A stretch of 64,000 nucleotides of DNA from Pseudomonas sp. PICF141 (GCF_002286815.1 NZ_MUNM01000087.1:1-64000), one strand, 5' to 3'. Counted from the first letter of the stretch, positions 43,581 through 52,809 are shown. The notes: generated by a model not told the origin, from the sequence alone. A program made the numbers and translations.

Positions 43581-44570
43581 ATGACCGACGAATGGAAAGC
43601 GCCCGCCAAGGCGAGCGCGGAAACGGGTGACGAGAAAAGCTGGAAGCTGCTGGAAAAAACCTTGCTCGCTGGTGTGCAGGAACAGCGCCGGTCCCGTCGT
43701 TGGGGGATATTCTTCAAGTCGCTGACTTTTCTGTATCTGTTCGGCTTGTTGATTCTGTTATCGCCGATGATGAGCATCGAGAAAGGCGCCGCCCTCGGCT
43801 CTGGCTACACGGCGCTGATCGATATAACGGGCATGATTGCCGATAAAGAACCGGCCAGTGCCGACAATATTGTCGGCAGTCTGCGTGCGGCCTTCGAGGA
43901 CAAGAAGGTCAAGGGCGTGATTCTGCGAATCAACAGCCCGGGCGGCAGTCCGGTGCAGTCGGGTTATGTCTATGACGAGATCCGTCGTTTGCGCGGCCTG
44001 CATCCAGATACCAAGGTTTATGCGGTGATCTCGGATCTGGGCGCTTCCGGTGCCTATTACATCGCTAGCGCCGCGGATCAGATCTACGCCGACAAGGCGA
44101 GCCTGGTGGGTTCCATTGGTGTGACCGCGGCCGGCTACGGTTTTGTCGGGACCATGGAGAAGTTGGGGGTGGAGCGTCGTACCTACACCTCGGGGGAGCA
44201 CAAGTCATTCCTCGATCCGTTCCAGCCGCAGAAGCCCGCGGAAATACAATTCTGGCAGAGCGTGCTTGATACCACTCATCAGCAGTTCATCAATAGCGTC
44301 AAGCAGGGCCGTGGTGATCGCCTGAAAGATAAAGAGCATCCGGAATTGTTTTCCGGGCTGATCTGGTCGGGTGAACAGGCGCTGTCGCTGGGCTTGATCG
44401 ATGGTCTGGGCAGTGCCAGTTCGGTTGCCCGTGATGTGATCGGCGAGAAAGAGCTGGTGGATTTCACTGTCGAGGAATCGCCGTTCGATCGCTTCTCGAA
44501 AAAGCTCGGTGCCAGCGTGGCTGAGCATTTGGCAATGTGGATGGGCTTTCAGGGGCCGGCATTGCGCTGA
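43581..44570 (+). CDS. sppA: S49 signal peptide peptidase SppA
   Basis: A 329-residue membrane protease of the short SppA class. One membrane segment lies at residues 43-64. The catalytic dyad is Ser156 (DLGASGAYYIAS) and Lys208 (SGEHKSFLDPF), with the substrate-binding INSPGGSPVQSG. It degrades leftover signal peptides in the inner membrane. ATG 43581 follows the HAD stop by 25 bp; the frame extends upstream into the HAD gene but without a usable start. A terminator follows. Confidence 0.95.
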   Translation: MTDEWKAPAKASAETGDEKSWKLLEKTLLAGVQEQRRSRRWGIFFKSLTFLYLFGLLILLSPMMSIEKGAALGSGYTALIDITGMIADKEPASADNIVGSLRAAFEDKKVKGVILRINSPGGSPVQSGYVYDEIRRLRGLHPDTKVYAVISDLGASGAYYIASAADQIYADKASLVGSIGVTAAGYGFVGTMEKLGVERRTYTSGEHKSFLDPFQPQKPAEIQFWQSVLDTTHQQFINSVKQGRGDRLKDKEHPELFSGLIWSGEQALSLGLIDGLGSASSVARDVIGEKELVDFTVEESPFDRFSKKLGASVAEHLAMWMGFQGPALR

Positions 44571-44584
44571 TCTTCTTGCTGCGT

Positions 44585-44614
44585 AAAAAAAACCGGCTTT
44601 TTGCCGGTTTTTTT
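44585..44614. terminator. Bidirectional Rho-independent terminator
   Basis: AAAAAAAACCGGC pairs with GCCGGTTTTTTT around TTTTT. It lies between the converging sppA and maf genes. Confidence 0.92.
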
Positions 44615-44623
44615 ACAGTCAAA

Positions 44624-44710
44624 AGATCGCAGCCTCGTTTCACTCGACAGCTCCTACAAGGGAATACGCATTTCAATGTAGGAGTTGTCGAGTGAAACGA
44701 GGCTGCGATC
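44624..44710. repeat. REP-type inverted repeat pair
   Basis: AGATCGCAGCCTCGTTTCAC with TCGACAGCTCCTACA is matched by its reverse complement TGTAGGAGTTGTCGAGTG and onward to GCGATCT. The arms are nearly perfect over 33 nt, separated by about 20 nt. Confidence 0.9.
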
Positions 44711-44719
44711 TGTTGACCT

Positions 44720-45298
44720 TTAAGGTATCTGCACGCCTTCGGTCAGCAACATGTCCACCAGGCGAATCAACGGCAAGCCGATCAGGCTGGTGGCGTCAGA
44801 GCCATCGGTGCTTTTAAACAGGCTCACCCCCAAACCTTCGGCCTTGAAGCTGCCAGCGCAGTCATAGGGCTGTTCAGCATGCAAGTAACGTTCAATGCGC
44901 GCTGCGTCGAGCGTGCGCATGTGTACGGTAAAGGGCACGCAGTCGACCTGGCAGTGGCCGGTCTGGCTGTTGAGCAGTGCCAGGCCGGTCAGGAAGGTCA
45001 CGCTGGCGCCGCTGGATGCCAGGAGCTGTTCGCGGGCCTTTTCGAAGGTGTGGGGCTTGCCGATGATCCGCTCGCCGAGTACCGCGACCTGGTCCGAGCC
45101 GATGATCAAGTGGGCAGGATGGCGGTCTGCAAGTGCGCGGGCTTTTTCTTCGGCGAGGCGCTTTACCAGGTCCACGGCTGACTCGTCCGGGCGATGACTT
45201 TCGTCGATATCCGGCGAGCTGCACGTGAACGGCAATCGCAAACGGGCCAGCAATTGCCGGCGATAGGCCGAGCTTGAAGCGAGTAATAAAGGCAGCAT
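44720..45298 (-). CDS. Maf-family nucleotide pyrophosphatase (YceF type)
   Basis: A 192-residue protein beginning LPLLLASSSAYRRQLLARL, with LIIGSDQVAVLGERIIGKP and SFKAEGLGVSLFKSTDGSDATSLIGLP, all Maf signatures. Maf proteins hydrolyse non-canonical or modified nucleoside triphosphates; the YceF branch prefers m7GTP. ATG 45298 has GGAG 6 nt upstream; the in-frame TTG at 45310 and ATG at 45304 overlap that site. It is divergent from yceD-rpmF, as in other Pseudomonas. Confidence 0.93.
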   Translation of the reverse strand: MLPLLLASSSAYRRQLLARLRLPFTCSSPDIDESHRPDESAVDLVKRLAEEKARALADRHPAHLIIGSDQVAVLGERIIGKPHTFEKAREQLLASSGASVTFLTGLALLNSQTGHCQVDCVPFTVHMRTLDAARIERYLHAEQPYDCAGSFKAEGLGVSLFKSTDGSDATSLIGLPLIRLVDMLLTEGVQIP

Positions 45299-45402
45299 GC
45301 GCATCTCCAAAGGGCAGGGGCGAATTCTAGCGCAGGCTCAAGTGACGGGCAGGGCTGAATTTCCTTTGACATGGCTGGGGGCATCCCTATAATGCTGCGC
45401 CT

Positions 45403-45930
45403 ATGTTGAATGACCCGATTCCACCTCACGTTGACCCGCGCAAATTGGCTGACCGTGGCACCACCCTTCAAGGTGAACTGCTGCTGGCCGATTTGGAGAG
45501 ACTCTGCGACCCGCTTTCCGATACTGTCGGTACGGTGCAGGCTAAATTCGTTTTTGAACGAGATGAACGTAAATCTGTGGTAATTCACAGCTTTATCGAC
45601 ACCGAAGTCAAAATGGTTTGCCAGCGTTGTCTTGAGCTGGTCACCCTGCCGATCCATAGCGAATGCAGTTATGCTGTGGTGAAGGAGGGTGCGAATACCC
45701 AGTCGTTGCCGAAAGGTTATGACGTGCTGGAACTGGGCGAAGATCCTTTGGATCTGCAGTCACTGATCGAGGAGGAGCTTTTGCTCGCCTTGCCCATTGT
45801 GCCTGCTCATCATCCGGAAGAATGCCAGCAGCCGGCGGGTCTCGATGAGCCCGAACCGAGCGAGGACGAGGTAACGCGGTCCAACCCGTTCAGTGTATTG
45901 GCGCAGTTAAAGCGTGACCCAAACGTTTAG
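45403..45930 (+). CDS. yceD: YceD/DUF177-family protein
   Basis: A 175-residue acidic protein. It starts MLNDPIPPHVDPRKLADRGTT and carries the DUF177 cysteine pair in VCQRCLELVTLP, then a long acidic tail. The family is linked to 23S rRNA accumulation and nearly always precedes rpmF. The biochemical role is undefined. It lies 13 bp before rpmF, as part of the rpmF-plsX-fab operon. Confidence 0.93.
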   Translation: MLNDPIPPHVDPRKLADRGTTLQGELLLADLERLCDPLSDTVGTVQAKFVFERDERKSVVIHSFIDTEVKMVCQRCLELVTLPIHSECSYAVVKEGANTQSLPKGYDVLELGEDPLDLQSLIEEELLLALPIVPAHHPEECQQPAGLDEPEPSEDEVTRSNPFSVLAQLKRDPNV

Positions 45931-45943
45931 GAGTTAATCAATT

Positions 45944-46126
45944 ATGGCTGTTCAGCAGAACAAAAAATCCCGCTCTGCCCGTGACATGCGTCGTTCGCAC
46001 GACGCTCTCGAGGCTAGCACCCTGTCTGTAGAAAAAACCACCGGTGAAGTTCACCTGCGTCACCACGTATCGCCAGAAGGCGTATACCGTGGCCGTAAAG
46101 TGATCGACAAGGGCGCTGACGAGTAA
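45944..46126 (+). CDS. rpmF: 50S ribosomal protein L32
   Basis: A 60-residue basic protein, [20 protein letters not shown] and onward to [15 protein letters not shown], the full-length bacterial L32. It lacks the CxxC zinc pairs of some L32 forms, as is normal in this group. GGAGTTAATCAATT precedes the ATG. It lies between yceD and plsX. Confidence 0.98.
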
Positions 46127-46130
46127 TCAC

Positions 46131-47141
46131 TTGTCCGCTCAAGTCATCGCGATTGACGCAATGGGCGGGGACTTCGGTCCCCGCAGCATTGTTCAGGCCA
46201 GCCTCGCTTGTCTGTCTGCTACACCCTCGCTACACCTGACCCTCGTCGGTCAACCCTCCCTTCTTGAAGAATTGCTCGCCAGCCACTCGACTGTGGATCG
46301 CGCGCGCCTGTCGATTACGCCGGCGTCCGAAGTCATCACCATGGATGAAAAGCCTGCCCAGGCCTTGCGCGGCAAGCCCGATTCGTCGATGCGCGTGGCG
46401 CTGGAGTTGCTGCGCGACGGCAAAGTCCAGGCCTGCGTCAGTGCCGGCAATACCGGTGCGCTGATGGCGTTATCGCGGTTTGTGCTGAAGACGTTGCCGG
46501 GCATTGATCGGCCGGCAATGATCGCGGCCATTCCGACGCAGAAGGGCTATTGCCAGTTGCTCGATCTGGGTGCCAACGTCGATTGCAGTGCCGAGCACTT
46601 GTTGCAGTTTGCAGTGATGGGCTCGGTTGCGGCAGAAACCCTGGGTATTGTTCGCCCGAAGGTTGCATTGCTGAACATCGGCACTGAAGACATCAAGGGC
46701 AATCAGCAGGTCAAGCTGGCGGCTACGTTGTTGCAGAGTGCTCGTGGCATCAACTACATCGGATTCGTCGAAGGTGACGGCTTGTACCGTGGCGAGGCGG
46801 ATGTGGTGGTGTGTGATGGCTTTGTCGGCAATATCCTGCTCAAGTCCAGCGAAGGCCTGGCGACCATGATTGCCGGGCGCATCGAGGCGTTATTCAAGAA
46901 AAATTTCGCCTCCAAAGTGGTGGGTGCGCTGGCGCTGCCGCTGATGAAACGCTTGCAGGCTGAGCTGGCGCCGGCGCGACATAACGGCGCAAGTTTCCTC
47001 GGTTTGCAGGGAATTGTCGTGAAAAGCCACGGTTCGGCGGGGGTGCAGGGTTTTCAGAGTGCGATTCAACGGGCGCTGATCGAGATCCAGGAAAACCTGC
47101 CGGAACGGCTTCATGGGCGCCTGGAAGATTTGTTGCCTTAG
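46131..47141 (+). CDS. plsX: Phosphate acyltransferase PlsX
   Basis: A 336-residue enzyme making acyl-phosphate from acyl-ACP for phospholipid synthesis. It has IAIDAMGGDFGPRSIVQASL at the N-terminus and SAGNTGALMALSRFVLKTLPG, both family signatures. The start is TTG at 46131, four bases after the rpmF stop; no ATG exists that would keep the conserved N-terminus, so the weak start may limit output. In E. coli fabH follows plsX, but here fabD is next after 124 bp. Confidence 0.96.
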   Translation: MSAQVIAIDAMGGDFGPRSIVQASLACLSATPSLHLTLVGQPSLLEELLASHSTVDRARLSITPASEVITMDEKPAQALRGKPDSSMRVALELLRDGKVQACVSAGNTGALMALSRFVLKTLPGIDRPAMIAAIPTQKGYCQLLDLGANVDCSAEHLLQFAVMGSVAAETLGIVRPKVALLNIGTEDIKGNQQVKLAATLLQSARGINYIGFVEGDGLYRGEADVVVCDGFVGNILLKSSEGLATMIAGRIEALFKKNFASKVVGALALPLMKRLQAELAPARHNGASFLGLQGIVVKSHGSAGVQGFQSAIQRALIEIQENLPERLHGRLEDLLP

Positions 47142-47265
47142 GCGTTTTCGTCGGACAATGCTTAAATGTGACCGCTCAGTTCAATGGGCCATCCAACTGT
47201 GAGTTTCTTGCGTTCCGGAAACGGGGCGTCATTCTCCGACGACAAGATCATTAGGGGCTTGTTAA

Positions 47266-48204
47266 ATGTCTGCTTCCCTCGCATTCGTCTTTCCAGGACA
47301 GGGTTCGCAGTCCCTCGGCATGCTGGCCGAGTTGGGCGCGCAACATCCGGTGGTCCTCGAAACATTCAAAGAAGCTTCCCAAGCTCTGGGTTACGACCTG
47401 TGGGCACTGACCCAGCAAGGGCCGGAAGAACAACTCAATCAAACCGATAAAACCCAGCCGGCCATTCTGACCGCTTCGATCGCCTTATGGCGTCTGTGGC
47501 TGGAACAAGGCGGCGCGTGTCCGGCGTACGTTGCCGGTCACAGCCTGGGCGAGTACAGCGCCTTGGTGGCTGCCGGCAGTCTGAGCCTGGGCGATGCAGT
47601 GAGACTGGTAGAGCGTCGCGGTCAGTTGATGCAGGAAGCGGTTCCGGCCGGGCAGGGCGGCATGGCCGCAATCCTGGGTCTGGAAGATGCCGACGTGCTG
47701 GCAGCCTGTGCCGAAGCGGCGCAAGGCGAAGTAGTTAGCGCGGTCAACTTCAATTCCCCGGGCCAGGTCGTGATCGCTGGTGCCAAGGCGGCGGTCGAAC
47801 GCGCCATCGAGGGTTGCAAGGCACGTGGCGCCAAGCGCGCCATGCCATTGCCGGTCAGCGTACCGTCCCACTGCGAATTGATGCGCCCCGCCGCTGAGCG
47901 GTTCGCCGAATCGATCGCAGCGATCAACTGGAAAGCGCCGCAGATCCCTGTGGTACAGAACGTCAGCGCCGATGTTCCAGCGGATCTGGAAACCCTCAAG
48001 CGCGATCTGCTTGAGCAGCTCTACAAGCCTGTACGCTGGGTCGAATCGGTCCAGGCGCTGGCAGCCAGAGGTGCGACCAATCTGGTCGAGTGCGGCCCTG
48101 GCAAAGTGCTGGCCGGTCTGAACAAACGTTGCGCCGAAGGCGTGTCGACCTCTAACCTCAATACCCCAGACGCTTTCGCTGCCGCCCGCGCAGCGCTGGC
48201 CTGA
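47266..48204 (+). CDS. fabD: Malonyl-CoA:ACP transacylase FabD
   Basis: A 312-residue enzyme transferring malonyl groups to ACP. The GQGSQ motif is at residues 11-15 and the active-site Ser93 is in GHSLGEYSAL. The partner His is in VPSHCELM and the malonyl-binding Arg in the LVERRGQLM region. It is separated from plsX by 124 bp, which may hold its own promoter, and is followed 16 bp later by fabG. Confidence 0.97.
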   Translation: MSASLAFVFPGQGSQSLGMLAELGAQHPVVLETFKEASQALGYDLWALTQQGPEEQLNQTDKTQPAILTASIALWRLWLEQGGACPAYVAGHSLGEYSALVAAGSLSLGDAVRLVERRGQLMQEAVPAGQGGMAAILGLEDADVLAACAEAAQGEVVSAVNFNSPGQVVIAGAKAAVERAIEGCKARGAKRAMPLPVSVPSHCELMRPAAERFAESIAAINWKAPQIPVVQNVSADVPADLETLKRDLLEQLYKPVRWVESVQALAARGATNLVECGPGKVLAGLNKRCAEGVSTSNLNTPDAFAAARAALA

Positions 48205-48220
48205 ACAAGGAGAAGCTTGC

Positions 48221-48964
48221 ATGAGTCTGCAAGGTAAAGTTGCATTGGTCACTGGTGCCAGCCGTGGTATCGGCCAGGCTATCGCTCTGGAATTGGGTCG
48301 TCAGGGTGCCATTGTCATTGGCACCGCGACTTCCGCTTCAGGGGCCGAGCGTATCGCTGCGACCCTGAAAGAAAATGGTATTCAGGGCACTGGCCTGGAA
48401 CTCAATGTCACCAGCGACGAGTCCGTAGCGGCCGTGCTGGCGAGCATTCAGGAGCAATTCGGTGCGCCGTTGATCCTGGTCAATAATGCCGGTATCACCC
48501 GCGATAACCTGATGATGCGCATGAAAGATGACGAATGGCATGACGTCGTCGATACCAATTTGAACAGTCTGTTCCGCCTGTCCAAGGGCGTTCTGCGCGG
48601 CATGACCAAGGCGCGTTGGGGACGAATTATCAGTATTGGCTCGGTTGTGGGTGCCATGGGCAACGCAGGCCAAGTAAACTACGCTGCCGCCAAGGCCGGT
48701 CTGGAAGGTTTCAGCCGTGCACTGGCGCGTGAAGTCGGTTCGCGTGCGATTACGGTAAACTCGGTGGCCCCAGGGTTCATCGACACCGATATGACCCGTG
48801 AACTGCCCGAGGCGCAGCGTGAAGCCTTGCAGACGCAAATTCCGCTGGGTCGTCTGGGGCAAGCTCAAGAGATCGCGTCTGTGGTCGCTTTTCTTGCATC
48901 TGACGGTGCGGCTTACGTTACTGGGGCTACAATCCCGGTGAACGGCGGGATGTACATGAGTTAA
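48221..48964 (+). CDS. fabG: 3-oxoacyl-ACP reductase FabG
   Basis: A 247-residue short-chain dehydrogenase performing the first NADPH-dependent reduction of each elongation cycle. It has the TGASRGIG cofactor motif, LVNNAGITRDNLMMRMKDDEW (typical FabG), the catalytic Ser in SIGSVVGAMGNAGQ, and YAAAK. AAGGAG precedes the ATG. It lies directly between fabD and acpP. Confidence 0.97.
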   Translation: MSLQGKVALVTGASRGIGQAIALELGRQGAIVIGTATSASGAERIAATLKENGIQGTGLELNVTSDESVAAVLASIQEQFGAPLILVNNAGITRDNLMMRMKDDEWHDVVDTNLNSLFRLSKGVLRGMTKARWGRIISIGSVVGAMGNAGQVNYAAAKAGLEGFSRALAREVGSRAITVNSVAPGFIDTDMTRELPEAQREALQTQIPLGRLGQAQEIASVVAFLASDGAAYVTGATIPVNGGMYMS

Positions 48965-49155
48965 ATGTGACGGATTGCTTCAAAAAAATGTCATACGAGC
49001 TGTCTAAAATCCGTTATAAAGCTGCAATCTATTTATAGACAGAGGGCCGCCGGGTTTGAGGAGTGAAGCTTTCAGTTGAAAAACTGAAAAGTCTTTCTAT
49101 ACACTTACCCACCGGCCAGCTGCCTGAATTTGTCCATTAGGAGTGAAAACAAGGT
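48965..49155 (+). promoter_or_regulatory. Probable acpP promoter region and leader
   Basis: A 191-bp AT-rich gap containing long A/T-rich tracts (CCGTTATAAAGCTGCAATC, CTATTTATAGACAG) and a leader ending in TTAGGAGTGAAAACAAGGT before acpP. acpP is normally expressed far above its neighbours, so a dedicated promoter here is expected; exact boxes are not assigned. Confidence 0.5.
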
Positions 49156-49392
49156 ATGAGCACCATCGAAGAGCGCGTCAAGAAAATCGTTGCTGAGCAA
49201 CTGGGCGTTAAAGAAGAAGAAGTGGTCAACACTGCTTCCTTCGTTGAAGACCTGGGTGCCGACTCCCTTGACACTGTTGAGCTGGTGATGGCTCTGGAAG
49301 AGGAATTCGAGACCGAAATCCCTGACGAAGAAGCTGAGAAGATCACTACTGTACAAGCGGCAATCGACTACGTTACCAGCCACCAGGCGTAA
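49156..49392 (+). CDS. acpP: Acyl carrier protein
   Basis: A 78-residue acidic ACP. The phosphopantetheine attachment site is DSLDTVELVMALEEEF, with Ser37 in the DSL motif. It carries growing acyl chains for fatty acid synthesis and donates them to PlsX and lipid A enzymes. It is preceded by its own AT-rich leader and followed within 30 bp by a terminator, consistent with an abundant short transcript inside the fab cluster. Confidence 0.99.
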   Translation: MSTIEERVKKIVAEQLGVKEEEVVNTASFVEDLGADSLDTVELVMALEEEFETEIPDEEAEKITTVQAAIDYVTSHQA

Positions 49393-49421
49393 TAGTTTTT
49401 AGTCGTCGCTCGCTGTCATGG

Positions 49422-49457
49422 AAAAACCGCACTGCCATTTTGGCGTGCGGTTTTTTC
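49422..49457 (+). terminator. Rho-independent terminator after acpP
   Basis: AAAAACCGCAC pairs with GTGCGGTTTTTT around the loop TGCCATTTTGGC, itself partly paired (GCC/GGC). Partial read-through would still feed fabF downstream. Confidence 0.88.
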
Positions 49458-49500
49458 TTTAGGCCTGATGCAAAGTCGTCATTTGAAAAAGGAGAGTGCT

Positions 49501-50745
49501 GTGTCGCGTAGACGCGTCGTAGTCACCGGTATGGGTATGTTGTCGCCACTGGGCACGGATGTGCCGAGCAGCTGGCAGGGCATTCTGGCTGGCCGCAGTG
49601 GCATTGGTCTGATCGAACACACCGACCTTTCTGCCTATTCCACCCGTTTTGGCGGCTCGGTAAAGGGCTTCAATGTCGAGGAATACCTGTCGGTCAAGGA
49701 AGCTCGCAAACTCGACCTGTTCATTCAATACGGTCTGGCTGCAGGTTTTCAAGCCGTGCGTAATGCAGGCCTCGAGGTCACCGACGCCAACCGCGAGCGG
49801 ATCGGCGTGGCCATGGGGTCGGGTATTGGTGGTCTGACCAATATCGAAGAGACCAGCCGTACACTGCATGATTCCGGCCCACGACGGATTTCTCCGTTTT
49901 TCGTGCCTGGCTCGATCATCAATATGATTTCCGGTTTCCTGTCCATCCATTTGGGGGCACAGGGACCTAACTACGCCATCGCCACAGCGTGTACGACCGG
50001 TACGCACTGCATCGGCATGGCGGCACGCAACATCATGTACGACGAAGCCGACGTGATGATCGCCGGTGGTGCCGAGATGGCCGCGTGTGGTCTGGGCATG
50101 GGCGGCTTCGGTGCCTCCCGCGCACTGTCGACCCGCAACGACGAGCCGACCCGTGCCAGTCGTCCATGGGACAAGGGCCGCGATGGTTTCGTCCTGTCTG
50201 ACGGCGCCGGTGCACTGGTGCTCGAAGAACTGGAGCACGCCAAGGCGCGTGGCGCGACCATCTATGCCGAACTGATCGGTTTCGGCACCAGTGGCGATGC
50301 CTACCACATGACCTCGCCACCGGCCGATGGTGCGGGTGCTGCGCGTTGCATCAGCAATGCCTTGCGCGATGCGAAGATCAATAGCGATCAGGTTCAGTAC
50401 ATCAACGCCCACGGCACGTCGACTTCGGCTGGCGACCTCGCCGAAGCCTGTGCGATCAAATCCGTGTTCGGCGATCACGCCTACAAGCTGGCGGTCAGTT
50501 CGACCAAGTCCATGACCGGTCACCTGTTGGGTGCAGCGGGCGCGGTCGAGGCGATTTTCAGCGTGCTGGCGATCAACAGCCAGGTAGCGCCACCGACCAT
50601 CAACCTCGATGAGCCGGACGAAGGCTGCGACCTCGACTTCGTACCCCACACCGCGCGTGGCATGGATATCGACGTGGTGCTGTCCAACTCCTTCGGATTT
50701 GGCGGCACCAATGGCTCGCTGGTGTTCCGTCGGTTCGCTGACTGA
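49501..50745 (+). CDS. fabF: 3-oxoacyl-ACP synthase II FabF
   Basis: A 414-residue condensing enzyme elongating acyl-ACP. Catalytic Cys164 is in ATACTTGTHC, and the histidines are in INAHGTSTSAGD and KSMTGHLLGAAG. GTG 49501 has AGGAG 7 nt upstream; the frame is open for 11 more codons but without a better start. The stop shares one base with pabC. Confidence 0.97.
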   Translation: MSRRRVVVTGMGMLSPLGTDVPSSWQGILAGRSGIGLIEHTDLSAYSTRFGGSVKGFNVEEYLSVKEARKLDLFIQYGLAAGFQAVRNAGLEVTDANRERIGVAMGSGIGGLTNIEETSRTLHDSGPRRISPFFVPGSIINMISGFLSIHLGAQGPNYAIATACTTGTHCIGMAARNIMYDEADVMIAGGAEMAACGLGMGGFGASRALSTRNDEPTRASRPWDKGRDGFVLSDGAGALVLEELEHAKARGATIYAELIGFGTSGDAYHMTSPPADGAGAARCISNALRDAKINSDQVQYINAHGTSTSAGDLAEACAIKSVFGDHAYKLAVSSTKSMTGHLLGAAGAVEAIFSVLAINSQVAPPTINLDEPDEGCDLDFVPHTARGMDIDVVLSNSFGFGGTNGSLVFRRFAD

Positions 50746-51560
50746 TGGACAGCTGGGTCGACGGTCAACCGGCTGACGCTTTGTCGCTGAAGGATCGCGG
50801 CCTGGCTTACGGTGATGGTCTGTTCGAGACCATTGCAGTCAAGGGCGGGCAGCCACTGTTGCTGGATCGACATCTGTCGCGTCTGGCGGAGGGTTGTTCG
50901 CGCTTGGCGATTGCCGCTGATCATCAACTGATCCGCGCAGAGCTGCTGGCCTACGCCGCCGCGCTGGGCGAGGGCGTGCTCAAGCTGATCCTCACCCGCG
51001 GCGACAGCCTGCGCGGTTACGCCGTCGATCCCTCGGCTCAGGCTCGACGCATTCTGCAAGGCAATCCCCCCGCGGCTTATCCGGCTGTTCATGCGGAGCA
51101 GGGCGTTCGTCTGTTTCCTTGTGCAACACGGCTTTCCAAGCAGCCACTGCTCGCTGGCCTCAAGCATTTGAATCGTCTGGAACAGGTCATTGCCCGTTCC
51201 GAATGGCAGGACGCCGAGCATGCTGAAGGCTTGATGCTCGACCAGGTCGGGCGGGTGATCGAAGGTGTGTTCAGCAATTTGTTCCTGGTGCGCGATGGTG
51301 TGCTGGTGACCGCCAATCTCAAACGTTGCGGTGTGGCGGGCGTGATGCGTGCTGAATTATTGTTTCAAGCCAAGTCATTGGGAATTCCCACGCAAATCAC
51401 CGATATCACTCTAGAGCAGCTGCAATGGGCTGATGAGGTCTTTGTCTGCAACAGCGTGTATGGCGTTTGGCCGGTGCGCGCCTACGCCGCACTGAGCTGG
51501 CCGGTTGGGCCGCTCACCCGTAAACTCCAAACCATTGCCCGTGCGCTACTGGATGCTTGA
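50745..51560 (+). CDS. pabC: Aminodeoxychorismate lyase PabC
   Basis: A 271-residue fold-type IV PLP enzyme releasing p-aminobenzoate for folate. The PLP-binding Lys140 is in LLAGLKHLNRLEQVIAR. The N-terminus has DRGLAYGDGLFETI and the C-terminal part ITLEQLQWADEVFVCNSVYGVWPV. It overlaps fabF by one base and precedes mltG by three, as in E. coli and Pseudomonas. Confidence 0.95.
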   Translation: MDSWVDGQPADALSLKDRGLAYGDGLFETIAVKGGQPLLLDRHLSRLAEGCSRLAIAADHQLIRAELLAYAAALGEGVLKLILTRGDSLRGYAVDPSAQARRILQGNPPAAYPAVHAEQGVRLFPCATRLSKQPLLAGLKHLNRLEQVIARSEWQDAEHAEGLMLDQVGRVIEGVFSNLFLVRDGVLVTANLKRCGVAGVMRAELLFQAKSLGIPTQITDITLEQLQWADEVFVCNSVYGVWPVRAYAALSWPVGPLTRKLQTIARALLDA

Positions 51561-51563
51561 TTC

Positions 51564-52790
51564 GTGAGACGTAAATTCTTGCTGCTGCTGGAAACCGGAT
51601 TGGTTCTGGCGGGGCTGTTGGCCGGCGCTTGCGCCTGGAAAATCGATTCGGCGCTGAAGCAGCCGCTGAACATCACTCAGGAAAAGCTGCTGGAAGTGCC
51701 CAAAGGCACTACGCCAAATCGCACCTTCCTTCGACTCGAAGCTGATGGCGTCATCAAAGACGCTTTCTGGCTGCGCGTGTACTGGCGCTTTAATCTGGCA
51801 GGGCAACCGTTGCACAGCGGCGAATACCGCATGGTGCCCGGTATGACAGTCAATGGGCTGATCGACCTGTGGAAGCGCGGGGAAATGGTGCAATACAGCC
51901 TGACGCTGGTCGAAGGCTGGAATTTCCATCAGGTTCGCGCAGCGCTGGCCAAGGATGAAAAACTCGAACAGACCCTGACCGGTCTGAGCGACAGCCAGGT
52001 GATGGACAAACTCGGCCACAGCGGGGTTTTCCCCGAAGGACGATTCTTCCCCGACACCTATCGTTTCGTGCGCGGCATGAGCGACGCCGACCTGCTCAAG
52101 AAAGCTTACGACCGCCTCGACGAGGTCCTTGCCAAGGAGTGGAGTCAGCGTTCTGCCGATGTTCCCTACACCGAGCCCTATCAGGCGCTGATCATGGCTT
52201 CGCTGGTGGAAAAGGAAACCGGTGTGCCGCAGGAGCGTCGGCAGATCGCCGGCGTGTTCGTGCGGCGCATGGAAATGGGCATGCTGTTGCAGACCGATCC
52301 GACCGTGATTTATGGTCTGGGTGACCGTTACAACGGCAAGCTGACCCGCGCTCATCTCAAGGAGCCGACACCCTATAACACGTACATAATTGCTGGCCTG
52401 CCGCCGACGCCGATTGCGATGGTGGGCCGTGAAGCGATCCATGCGGCGCTGAATCCAGCGAACGGCAACAGCCTGTACTTTGTCGCTCGCGGTGATGGCA
52501 GCCACGTATTCTCCGATGATCTGGACGCTCACAACAATGCGGTGCGCGAGTTCCAGATCAATCGACGTGCCGATTACCGTTCCAGCCCTGCGCCGACTGT
52601 TGCTTTGCCGGCCGAAGATCTCCAGGCGCCAATCCCGGCGGCTTCGCCCAACATCGCCCCTGAAGAGCTGCCGCCAGTGGTGCCGCAGGATTCCATGCAG
52701 GATTCCGTGCCAGACTCTGCACCAGAGCCGGAACAAGAACCCGCGCCAGCACCCGAAGCGGATGTGCCCGCGCCGCAAAGCCCGCAATGA
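51564..52790 (+). CDS. mltG: Endolytic murein transglycosylase MltG
   Basis: A 408-residue inner-membrane enzyme that cleaves nascent glycan strands. The membrane anchor is at residues 6-24, then a LysM-like region. The catalytic YceG domain has SLVEKETGVPQERRQIAGVF with the catalytic Glu, LLQTDPTVIYGLGDRYNGKLTR, and NTYIIAGLPPTPIAMVG. The C-terminal 65 residues form a Pro/Glu/Asp/Ala-rich tail with QDSMQDSVPDS repeats, absent from E. coli MltG. The start is GTG at 51564. Confidence 0.95.
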   Translation: MRRKFLLLLETGLVLAGLLAGACAWKIDSALKQPLNITQEKLLEVPKGTTPNRTFLRLEADGVIKDAFWLRVYWRFNLAGQPLHSGEYRMVPGMTVNGLIDLWKRGEMVQYSLTLVEGWNFHQVRAALAKDEKLEQTLTGLSDSQVMDKLGHSGVFPEGRFFPDTYRFVRGMSDADLLKKAYDRLDEVLAKEWSQRSADVPYTEPYQALIMASLVEKETGVPQERRQIAGVFVRRMEMGMLLQTDPTVIYGLGDRYNGKLTRAHLKEPTPYNTYIIAGLPPTPIAMVGREAIHAALNPANGNSLYFVARGDGSHVFSDDLDAHNNAVREFQINRRADYRSSPAPTVALPAEDLQAPIPAASPNIAPEELPPVVPQDSMQDSVPDSAPEPEQEPAPAPEADVPAPQSPQ

Positions 52791-52809
52791 CTCTGACTAA
52801 GGACTGCCT

